Shown here: positions 54,801-64,000 of the stretch, in pieces
Layout: every line of letters starts with the position of its first letter
How positions within the stretch are numbered: the first letter of the stretch is position 1
Source: Tricholoma matsutake
Taxonomy: Eukaryota > Basidiomycota > Agaricomycetes > Agaricales > Tricholomataceae
Assembly (NCBI GenBank): GCA_026075535.2
Contig: AP026544.2
Span: 11,160,001-11,224,000, forward strand
Reading direction: 5' to 3'
Length of the DNA: 64,000 nucleotides
Translations under genes and position numbers: made by a program
The notes under the pieces: model-generated
Databases searched by the model: none
Seen by the model: only the letters and a program-made list of their open reading frames with translations
Told to the model about the DNA's origin: nothing

Positions 54801-55376
54801 ACTGCAAAACAGACAGTGTGTCTTATTTATTTTATCACCCCCTTACCCACTATTTCTTTGGCTATGATACTGCCTTCACTCCTGAGCTCCTGTATTATAT
54901 TTAACCTATGAACCCCTATTTATCCTACAGTATAAATACTCTACATACTTGTAGTCTACAATTCAGAATCCAGTTTCATTATATCATGTCCCTCCTGTCC
55001 GAATTGAACATGTGATGAAACTGCAACTACAGGTCATGCTTTCACCACATATTTTGATGTGTACAGAAACTATCTGAAGAACCTCTGCTTTTGTCCTTAT
55101 GCTCTGATACTCTGTGGCTGATCACCCCAGACTTCACTGCTTATTGACAAAGCCCTCCCCTGTTATTTTCCTCTGTCAGCAAACTCTTTACAACTTTTTA
55201 TCAAATCAAGAAAATGTCCTACAAGCTGTGCAACATGACAAGACATGTTCAAGGTGAGTCAATCTGTCCTTCTGCAGATGCTGGTTCATCTGTCAGGGAT
55301 ACCTTGATGCACCCTTTACCTTCCACCTTAGCAGCCAGATCCTTCGTGAATGTGGTTGTGGCGAGACCCCCATTGC
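54801..55376. other. Unassigned stretch upstream of the recombinase remnant
   Basis: The N-terminal half of the recombinase is expected on the minus strand here but no credible frame remains. The short plus-strand open stretch at 55214-55474 runs into the TIR element and is not a gene. Confidence 0.4.
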
Positions 55377-56839
55377 TAGGGATGCCAAAGTTTGGTTCAG
55401 TTTGGTTCTTCAAAGATTTTGCTGAACCTAGAACTGGACTTCAGGTTTGGTCCAGGCAATCTGCTGAACTTTGAACTGGACCATTGGTTCAGGTTCAAGA
55501 GGGTTCAGTTCTAGGTTCAGGAGGGTCTGAACCCAGAACCAAACTTTTTATACCAAAAATTCTCTAAAACAGCTCTCAGCTTTGTATACAACCACATAAC
55601 TACAAAGACCCCTTTAATAGTGTCAAGATGCAAAGGCATGACTAAGTGATGGCCCCCACAGCCTGAGCAGTGGTAGAATCCACCATCAAGTATGTTGACC
55701 ATGCCTTCCAACTGCTCAGATTAAAGTCAACAATTGTTACTTACATATATTCAACTACACATCATCTGTATCTTATTCCCCCTCAAGAGGTTTTCTCAAA
55801 ATGACACAAATATTAAACTAACTAGTAAGGCCCTGGGCATGTCCTGACTATTAAAAAATTTTGCCCCTCCCATGTTGTGAGCAAGGGGCCATGAACTTAA
55901 TTAAATAAAAATAAAACACCCCTTGCACAAGATGGGCAAGAGTGGTCATCTATTCTGTCCCTGCTGTCCCTGCCACCTCCCGCATGCCAGTAGCACCACC
56001 TGTCTAGTAGTCCTTGTGGTCTCCATTGTCCTACTCCCCATCATGCATCTCCCACTGCCATTCTCATCTGTGCCATCAAACACGGGTCCTCTGTCATCAT
56101 CGTGGGTTGTGCTCAGTTGTCACCTCATTTCCATTGTCCTAGTTGTGCTCATGCTCATGCTCCCTGTTGAGCTGGTGCTCATTGTTTTGTTGTATGCTGC
56201 TAGCACTGACCACCCTGCAAGCAGTGGCTCACAGGGCTGGGGGTGGGTGCTGGGTCATCTGTCATTGTTGTGGGGGGCTGGGCTGGGTGCTGGGCTGGTT
56301 GCTGGGCTGTTCCTCATTGACATGGGGCCCTGGTGCTTGGTTTTGTCATTGTAGGCTGGTTATCTGTTGTCGTGGTTGGGCATGGGCTAGTATGGGTGCC
56401 ATTGTTGTAACATGTTTATGACCTAAAACTAATGAAAACAGTTAGTTTGTTGAAGGAAAGAAATATAAAACTTACCTAGGGCATGAACGATGCCTAGAGT
56501 CATTGTTTGGGCCCGTTTTGGGTGCAATTGATCATTTGCTCATTTTCTGGTGTATGCATGGAATCAACAGAAATGTTCCCATCACATGTGTACAGGACAT
56601 GTGATGCATCAAAACCTGCTGCCAGTGGGTGGAGTCAATTGCATTCAATACTACTCATAACAGATGGGACAGAAAAAGTTCAGTTCAAACTAGGTTCAGG
56701 CAAGGTTCAGAGATTTTGAACCTTGCCCAAACCTAGAACCAAACTTATGGTCCAGTTCTACCCACCCACCTAAACCTTGGACCAAACTTTGGTCCGGTTC
56801 TGAAAAGTTCAGGTTTGGAACTGGACTGTGGCATCCCTA
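55377..56839. mobile_element. hAT-like non-autonomous TIR element (TAGGGATGCCA ends)
   Basis: 1463 bp. Both ends begin TAGGGATGCCA and continue into dense GGTTCAG/GTTCTAGGTTCAG subterminal motifs. Flanks CCCATTGC and CTCATCAC agree in five of eight, the differences being transitions, so an 8-bp duplication has probably decayed. The interior has a hydrophobic open stretch (55923-56354) without a recognisable domain and no transposase. Confidence 0.65.
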
Positions 56840-56939
56840 CTCATCACCATTTCTTGACAGTGCTAGGAAATCCTCAGATGGCTTAGCTGCATGGGAGGAA
56901 GCAAGTGATGCTTCTATAACCCCCAGAGCTGGCAAGATG

Positions 56940-58850
56940 CCTTCTGATGACTAAGGCCATAGTGCCTTTGCATCACTCCTCTTTGGTGAAAAAGAGGAAG
57001 TCAGAGAACCATGGTTACAGTTACACCTCGAGTCCCCATAGTTTAGATTCTTTAAGGAAGAATAAAGTAAAAGTCCAATTCCTCTCAAAACATGCTAAAG
57101 CTAAGCAAAGTTGTAATGACTTGGTATTGGATGAGGGAGAGAAAGGTCTGACCCCAGACCAGCATGAACGTATCCAGAAATGAAATGCTGCAGTAAGAAC
57201 CCATGAAGAAGCTAATTCCTCATGTGAAGATGGTACCTCTGAAATGAAAGGGAAAGGACCAGACCCTTGAAACTGGGGCAATGTTGACATTGACCAGGAA
57301 GAACTAGATGCTGATAAGCAAAAACATCAGTATGAATACTACAACCTGAAAAGGAAACATGACTTGGAGGAAATGAAGTCTGTTGCCTCTAAAGAAAAGA
57401 GATATAAGAAAGAACACAATGGACCAGTGCCAATAAAAGACTTGGCACCATCTGGGGATGAAAACAGAAAGCCCTGAAAGAGACCAACTTGCTCACAGAA
57501 AGCTAAGTCTAAGAAAGAAGAAGAGAAAGCTTGCAAGAAAGATTCCAAGTCTAGTGACTGGGGTTCATTGGCCAATCTTGGAGCTGATTGGCTTGCTGGA
57601 TTAAGCAAGAAATCCAAGCCTGGTAAAGCTAAGAGAGGTCAAGCTAATGTGCTGTGACCTTTAGACCAGGTAGAAGCTAAAAGTTACCTTGGTTGCATTT
57701 TGGATGAAGTTCAGGAGGATAGCTGATCTGTTGATGGTGATGGGTCTTCTCCCTCATCATCTTCGTCAACTCCTTGGACTCTGGTAGTTCGTTGAGTCCC
57801 AGCAGCTCAGACTCAGGTTCAGACTCTGGTGATGACTCAACAGCATCCTCCAAACAATCCAGATCTTGTTCGAGAAGTCATAAAAGTGGACACTCAAAAA
57901 GGCACTCGACACATCATAAATCACATTCTAGCTCCACTAGAATCAAACTGCAACCACCTAAAGAGTATAGTGGTCAAGTGGACCCACAATTATTCCATCA
58001 ATTTGTGAAAGAAAGCATGGATTACCTGGTAGATGGGCGGGTGCCTTCAAATTGAAGAATACACATTCTGTCATATTATCTGAAAGGAAAGGCAAAAAAT
58101 TATTACACACAGAAAGCAGCTCGAAAAGAGAGTAAAATGACACTAGTAAAATTCTTTAGTGGAATTTTTAACTACTGCTTCCCCATAAGTTTTAGATCAG
58201 ATCTTCAGGACAAGCTTGACAGCTGTACCCAGGGTAACTGGTCTGTTGATGACTATGTCTATGAGCTTGAAGAGCTGCATATGATGATAGGTGTTAGTGA
58301 CAAATGGCAACAAGTTCTAAACTTATGGAAGGGACTCAACCAAGACATTCAACAGGCTTTGTGGTGGGAAAAGTTGAACCCCGAAGTCTTGCCATGGAAA
58401 ATTCCAAAAAGGGACAGTCTTGTGGTGACAATAATAATCCCCAAAGGGTTTCTTCAGAAAATGGAGGGTGCCACCAGAATAAAACTCGAACCTTCAAGCA
58501 TGAGAGAAGGCCATTTAACAATGGAAGTAGTTATGAGAATTCACCACCTTGGAAGAATGGCTCTTGCCCAAGCAGTTGGCATGCTAACCAGTCGAGGTTG
58601 TCAAATATGGCTAATATTAGACCATCTGGGTCAAGTTTGCAGAGTTTGAAGTCTTCGAAACCTCAGTTGAGTGAGAAAGAGAGAAACAAGCTGTTAGCTG
58701 CTGGGAAATGCTTTAAGTGCAAGGAGCCTGGTCATCTAGCACATAATTGCCCACAGGGTACCTCTTCGAAGTCTGACAAGTCAGGAAAGGCCCTAGGCTT
58801 ACCCTCTTATAGAATTGGGATTGACCTAGCTGAGGTAGATGAGCTATGAG
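56940..58850 (+). pseudogene. Gag-like region of a retroelement
   Basis: A Lys/Glu-rich stretch (56950-57650) and a Ser/Asp and Arg/Ser/His-rich stretch (57774-57950) precede a capsid-like domain (IKLQPPKEYSGQVDPQLFHQFV, about 57940; RSDLQDKLDSC..GNWSVDDYVYELEELHMMIG and LWKGLNQDIQQALW, 58190-58370). A CCHC zinc knuckle (CFKCKEPGHLAHNC, about 58710-58750) ends it. Frames break near 58055, 58135 and 58400-58660. It belongs with the protease/RT remnants downstream. Confidence 0.7.
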
Positions 58851-58873
58851 AGCTTGCAGATACCACAAAGGAG

Positions 58874-60394
58874 TTGCATGACCTACCTTGCAGAGCAATC
58901 TCATTTGACAGGGATCCATACCTTGAGAACTTTGAGAAAAGCTTTCCTATTATGAGTGATGCACCAACACTGATAGCTGAGACACAATTCCAACAAGCAC
59001 AGCTGTATCTGGGAGATGATCTGGAAGAACCAGTAATGGAAGATTGTCGTTTCGAACTAGTTTGGATACCAGACAAGGAAGGTGTTTACCTTATTAATGA
59101 CCTGCAACACAACTCCTTTGATGATTCAGCAGGGTATAGCATTGAAGTAAATAGGGAGCAGTTACTTGATCCTGAGTTCAACTGCCCCAAGTGGTATGCA
59201 AATCAACTTGTCGAGAAGTTGTTTCCACATGTACCCCAGTCCAACGCTCAAGGTTATCATCCCAGAATATATGATTTCTGTATGGGAGATGTCTATCTTG
59301 ACATGTTGGTGCATTGGCTGAAGCTTGCAGTACATATCTTCCCTACTCCAATAAATCAGCCTGATGATGAGCAAGAGGTGTTAAGCCACTTCCATTTTGA
59401 AAGGCGAGAACATACTTGCTTTATCATTGACTATGGCGAGCACATGCTGACTGAAATTAGCATGGACCTCCTAGCTAAGCCACAGTTCAGAATACTGCAG
59501 TGGTATGAGAAGCACATCATTGAGAAATGTAGAGCACAAAACATTGTATAGCCCACTTACCTCTTGAGTAAAAACAAATGAGACTACATGCCCATTGGGG
59601 ATGTGCCTGCAGTTTCAGCTGCCGAAATGCTTGCATTAGCTGAGCCGTATCCTGGAGATACTGTTGCTTACAATCATAACTGAAGACAGCAGCTGAAAGA
59701 ACATTGTTTCCAGTTGAAGTGGGTCTCTAAGAGTCATTACATGATTAAAGATTTGTTATGATGAACTGAGTCATTCATTTCAACCAAGCATCTACATATG
59801 CCAGGGTTTACATTACCAAAGTGGTATGCTGAAGAGTGCAGGACACAAGACATGTCTCCACCCTCAGTTTTGCATGAAAGGTTCCACTATCTGGTAAGCA
59901 GAGATACACTAGCAAATGCTGCTGCTTCATTACTGCAGGAAGGAGGCCCCTACCCAGGGGATGAATATCATTTCATTATTGGAAATTGGTTTGAGGTCTT
60001 ACCAGATCTGAAAAACCAAAAGCAATATCTCATTCTGGACTATGTGCAAAACCTTGAGACTAAATTGCCCAGATATCTTCTTGAGGATCACGACTTTGAT
60101 ATCTTCAGGTGGTATGATAAGCAATTGAACAAACCACATATGGTAGAGCCACACAAAGAAAGCCACTCACTTCCAGATGAAGATGACTTCTTCTTCATGC
60201 TTGAGGAACCCCTCAAAGATCTGGAATGGGCCTACATTGTAAACCAAATCTATCACAATGTGTTGTTAGTAATATTGTCACACTTGATTCTGCCAGATGT
60301 CAGTGTCAAGCTTGAGCTAAATGGAGTACAAGTCCCCAGAGATCAGCTGTCCACTATTGAATGGAATGCTGCAATAACTCGGGACACGATGTGA
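58874..60394 (+). pseudogene. Spacer domain of unknown function between zinc knuckle and protease
   Basis: Open stretches 58874-59551 and 59798-60394 encode acidic protein. A recurring pattern is (F/D)..PKWYA(N/E), WYEKHIIEK or RWYDKQL preceded by LL..(P/H)..(F/D)(N/F)..., seen at about 59180, 59490, 59815 and 60110, which suggests internal duplication of a ~100-residue module. I recognise similar spacers in Gag-protease elements of mushrooms but know no function. Confidence 0.5.
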
Positions 60395-61190
60395 GTGGTT
60401 CCAAAACCAGTTGAAGTTGTTGCATGGATCAATGGACAAAGTAATTATGCTTTAGTCAACTCAGGATCACTTGGAAATTTTATGTCTACAACTTCAGCTT
60501 CAAGTAAAATGAATCAATTTAGCAAAACCCTTACCATTACAATTGGCAGTTCTGGGTTCTAGATCAAAAGTAACTGCTGGAACAAAAGTTCAGTTTCAGT
60601 ACCAAGATATCAAAGAACTTTACTTTGATATTATTAACATATCCAATTATGATTTAATCCTTGGAACACCTTGGTTGTTTCAGCACCAGGTAACCATTGG
60701 CTTAAACCATTCAACCATAGTAGTTGGAAGTGCTGAGGCTCAACCTTTAGGGGGAGAGTCAGTAACCAGAATTGCCTCTTGAGCAATGGATACATATGAT
60801 GATCGAATTGATAGAGTTTGTGATGCGCTGTTAAGATATGCTGAGCCAATATGTGTTGAGCATATTCAGCATGACTTACCACTGCTGCTGCTCTGTGTGA
60901 TCAATCACATGATCCCACTGATTGATGCAGAAAAGGTTTACCCATGGCAGCCTGCACACTGCCCAGAAGCGCTGTGACCACAGTGGACAGCCAAATGGTA
61001 TGCATATCTTTGGATTGGCAGCTGGAGGCAGTCTACACTGTACAGTAACTAGCACAGCTCCAATGTTGTTGATTGTAAAACCAGGAATGAATCCCCCACT
61101 CCTGCATTGTGTTACAGTGTTCAACAGGCCAATGAAACAAAACACTCCCATGGCTTCAATTTTGATTTCTAAACTTTGCCAGTAAGACAA
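60395..61190 (+). pseudogene. Aspartic protease and N-terminal RT remnant
   Basis: YALVNSGSLGNFMST near 60450 is a retropepsin motif in which the catalytic DSG reads NSG (GAC to AAC). YFDIINISNYDLILGTPWLFQHQ near 60620-60690 is the typical protease C-terminal part. NHMIPLIDAEKVYPWQPAHCPEAL (60905-60975), then PMLLIVKPGMNPPLL (about 61060-61105), corresponds to the start of RT. The catalytic RT core is missing and frames are broken. Confidence 0.7.
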
Positions 61191-61611
61191 ACTTTGAGAT
61201 GCATCTTTTATCTAACCAACTAGCATATATGCAAGGTAATCAGGAGTGTGGAGAATATCCTACTCAATAATCTTTTGAAAGATTGAGAGATTGCCAAATT
61301 GAGTCAAATAATAATGTTGCAGACACAGTAGAAATATTTGAGTAAACTGAAATTGAAAGAGACCAAATGAAAAAATGGTATTCCTTCCACTGCTATGACC
61401 TAGCATTCATGACATGATGGTTGAGGGAGTGTTGGAAAAGGCTGGCAAAGTCAAACAAGCCTTTCAACATTGTTTTGGTGTGTCACGCTAAACTCAATTG
61501 ATCATGTCAAATTGGGATCCCATCTACTGAATTGGGAAGTCGTCCAAAAAAAAAAAAATTGACAGCCAGGTCTCGCCCCTATAATGGTTGGGCATCCTAA
61601 ATCTAACACCA
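61191..61611. other. Unassigned stretch
   Basis: AT-rich, with an A homopolymer near 61547-61558. It separates the retroelement remnant from the transposase. I looked for pogo-type terminal repeats with TA duplications and could not fix one. Confidence 0.4.
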
Positions 61612-63700
61612 GAAAACTATGAGTGGCATGGACAACCCAGGATGGACTATATGTTCATGCAGTTGCCCTCTACAAACATGAACAGCAAAGGGAGGAGAAT
61701 GGAAGAAAGAGAATGAGTCTTCAAAAAGTCTGTGAAGAGATTCAGCATCAATGTTGGGTGGAATCAAAAAAAGAGGTGAAGCTTGACTATAACACAGTAA
61801 GAAGACTTGCCAATGGAGGGACACCAAAAAGCATCTCAAATGCTAGCAGGGGTTGGCTTCTTTCAGGGGAAGTGGGCATCATCATTGACTATGCTATTGA
61901 GGTTGCATTCTGTGGGTTTCCACTCAGCCATGCAAGGCTTCGAGAACATGTCAATGAGATCTGTGACATGCGGTTGGGAGATAAATTTCTAGCACAAGGG
62001 GTTGGTCAATGCTGGACCTCTCACTTTGTTGAAAAGCATGCAGACCAGCTTACAATGTATTGAGCCCATCACTCATGGTTGCACTGTCAATCCAATTACA
62101 AACACCCAATGGTTTGATATTCTTGGTACAGTCATGCATGGTGGCGCAGATAGTCCTGATAATGGAGGGTCCGAAACCATGGAAGATGAGGAGGACTTGG
62201 AACCAATTTTGAAAGAGAATACCTATGCTGCTGATGAATGTGGTTTTATGTCACTTGGTGGTACAAAACAGCGAGTCATCGGGGCTAGCAGAAAGACGAC
62301 ACAACATCAGCAAGGCTATGGTGGGCATGAAAACACCACTGTTATTGTTACCATCTGTGCAGATGGCTCATCCCTCAAACCCTCTGTTATCTTCAAAGGA
62401 CAAGCATTCCAGGTGAAATGGGATCAGGAAAATCCAGCTGAGGCATTGTATGAAGTCTTTCACTGATGCCTTGAATAACAGCTAATTCAATGGTCTTCAG
62501 AATAGGTCACTCAAAGAAGGGCTGGACAGATGGTGAGATTGGGATTGAGTGGATCAAAGATTTTGATCAGCAAACAAGACAGAAAGCAAAGGGATGAGCA
62601 TGGGTACTCCTCATGGATGGTCACAACTCCCACTACACACATGGTTTCCTCAAATTTGCTTGGGCAGTCTGGATTCACATTCTCTGCTATGCTGCACATG
62701 GCATGCATGTCTACCAAGGCCTTGATGTTGTTATCTTTGCAACACTGAAGCTGTACTGGACACAGGAGAAGGATAGGTGGGAAAGGGAAAAGTGGGAGAA
62801 AATCTCAAAGACAAACTTCTTGGCCACCTATGGAGCAGTGCATAAATGGGCACTAACCCCTGCTAATGTGAAGATGGCTTTCGAGAAAACAGGAGTTTGG
62901 CCCTTCAACCGTGATGTTGTAACCCTGGCAATGATGGCTCCCAGTTTGGAAACATTGTGCAGAGGCCACCTTCCTGTTCCCCCAGGAACACCAGTGTGCA
63001 TTGTGACTAACTTGTTCCATCAGGCTCATCACTGAGCAAGAGCAGCTTCATTAGGAAGTGGCTCAGATGACAGAACACAGGATGATGAACCACACACACT
63101 GACATGCTCACAATCCCAGAATCTATTTGTGACACCCATTCAGACTGCAATCCAGAGCCTCCAACATACATCAATGTCATTTCTCATCACATCCTCTCCT
63201 GTTCAATCCACATTGCAGCTCCATCCCATGTCACCCAATTATGTGTCTCCAGAAAAGGCATGCTATGAACTTCTCGATGTTGTGCCAGTTACAGAAATGG
63301 AACAAAAACTTCAAGCCACACTAAATGTGGCCACCATCAAAACTTTGCAACAAAAGAAACAGATCGTAGCAATGCAATCTGCAGCTGTCCTCAATGGTGC
63401 CTATTGTGATCTCATTTGTGGACAACTGGCTGCACAAGAGGAGAGCAAGAAGAGAAAGCAGAAAGGTCATCTTGTGGGCAATGGTCTTCCTCATTTGCTC
63501 TCATCACAAAAGTTTGTGGCACACATTGTTGAATTTCATAACAATGCGGTGGCTACAGCAGAGGCTGTCAAGAAAAGGAAAGCCAGCTGGGAGGAGCACA
63601 CTGGAGCAATGAATGGGTGGAAGTTGTTGGAAAAGGAAGATCAGAGCACAATGGCAGGTTGATGTGAAAGTCTGGGAGAAAGAGCGGGATCTGGCCAAGG
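61612..63700 (+). pseudogene. pogo/CENP-B-like DDE transposase, degenerate
   Basis: Cut-and-paste transposase. The N-terminal region has HTH-like and CENP-B-type DNA-binding parts (LQKVCEEIQHQCWVE, VRRLANGGTPKS, FLAQGVGQCWTSHFVEKHAD; 61700-62050). The DDE core has the first Asp in YAADECGF (62225-62250), then RVIGASRKTTQHQQGYGGHENTTVIVTICADG and a VIFKGQ-like stretch. After a frame break at about 62464-62620 the second Asp follows in MDGHNSHYT, then the third Asp in GLDVVIFATLKLYW (about 62725). A C-terminal region (TPANVKMAFEKTGVWPFN, 62850-62910) and a coiled-coil-like tail (63130-63662) complete it. All three acidic residues survive, but frameshifts and stops disable it. Confidence 0.8.
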
Positions 63701-64000
63701 GTGAGAAGTGACAGACCCAATGGAATAAACCTGTTCTTAACGGTTTGTTGTTCTCACCTGTCCCAAAGCCACAGGTTTCAGTCGAGGATGATGTGGATAA
63801 TGTTCAAGAGAAAAGTGGTTCTGATTTGAGCAGTAGTTCCAGCAATGATGACTCTGATGAAGATACTGACTAAGTAGACATCATACAACCTATATATCCT
63901 CCCCATTATCCGATCTTGTTGCTTCTGGATGAAGATGTTGGGTGGAAAGCTGCATACACTTGATAGCTGATGCCACATTGTATGCAAGGTGTCTGTTTCA
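63701..64000. other. Window end, no gene called
   Basis: A short acidic/Ser-rich plus frame (63780-63872, ending DEDTD before a stop) may be the true C-terminus of the transposase. The rest shows no recognisable feature. Confidence 0.4.

Noticed and set aside
55923..56421. Membrane-protein-like open frames
   Set aside because: Hydrophobic translation of repetitive C/T/G-rich DNA inside a TIR element, with no family resemblance.

Overview
This window is nuclear DNA of a filamentous basidiomycete, almost certainly an Agaricomycete, from a gene-poor, transposon-rich compartment. The evidence is the short GT-AG introns (49-66 nt), Ty3/gypsy chromoviruses with C-terminal chromodomains, a Helitron, RecQ-like and DUF6589-like genes, an Spt5-like KOW gene and CENP-B/pogo transposases. 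The gypsy element at 34116-40162 is exactly 6047 bp with 426-bp LTRs. As I remember it, that is the size of marY1 from Tricholoma matsutake, so Tricholoma (Agaricales) is my best guess. This rests on memory, not on a search.

Layout. 1-1474: low-complexity DNA. 1475-2447 (-) and 9399-14636 (+): the two halves of one Helitron Rep/helicase gene. They are now separated and oppositely oriented because the segment 9189-14636 was inverted by recombination between two inverted gypsy elements, A (2448-9188, -) and B (14637-24198, +). A carries a 533-bp Harbinger-type MITE. B carries a solo LTR, a 2.6-kb non-autonomous hAT element and a second solo LTR. 24199-27865: spacer DNA with a strong hairpin, a solo LTR (25376-25775) and fragments of an uncharacterised gene. 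27866-32440 (-): an Spt5-like KOW pseudogene split by a second hAT copy (28212-30128), with its 5' end duplicated as a ~390-bp palindrome. 33888-34112 and 40168-40365 (-): a Copia Gag gene with its 5' LTR and half-tRNA primer site, split by the young gypsy element C. 40959-44008: two small TIR elements.

44072-49837 is the most unusual unit: a 5.77-kb element with ~140-bp terminal inverted repeats and a perfect 9-bp target duplication. It holds a RecQ-family helicase gene and a DUF6589-like gene arranged tail to tail, with no recognisable known transposase. 49847-51950 is rich in intact CpG and looks like ordinary host DNA, with one possible small secreted protein. 52462-53966 (+) is a three-intron pseudogene of unknown function facing a Crypton-like tyrosine recombinase remnant (about 54020-54800, -). 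55377-56839 is a hAT-like TIR element, 56940-61190 a decayed Gag-protease-RT retroelement, and 61612-64000 a decayed pogo/CENP-B-like transposase.

Two themes link the region. First, nearly all coding sequences are disabled by the same lesion, an arginine CGA codon turned into TGA, with CAA as the mirror product in a sister copy. This is the signature of CpG deamination. Second, both gypsy families share the same mechanics: a gag/pol -1 frame overlap with a G(G/A)ATTTT heptamer at identical spacing, and self-priming sites lying 2 nt after the 5' LTR.
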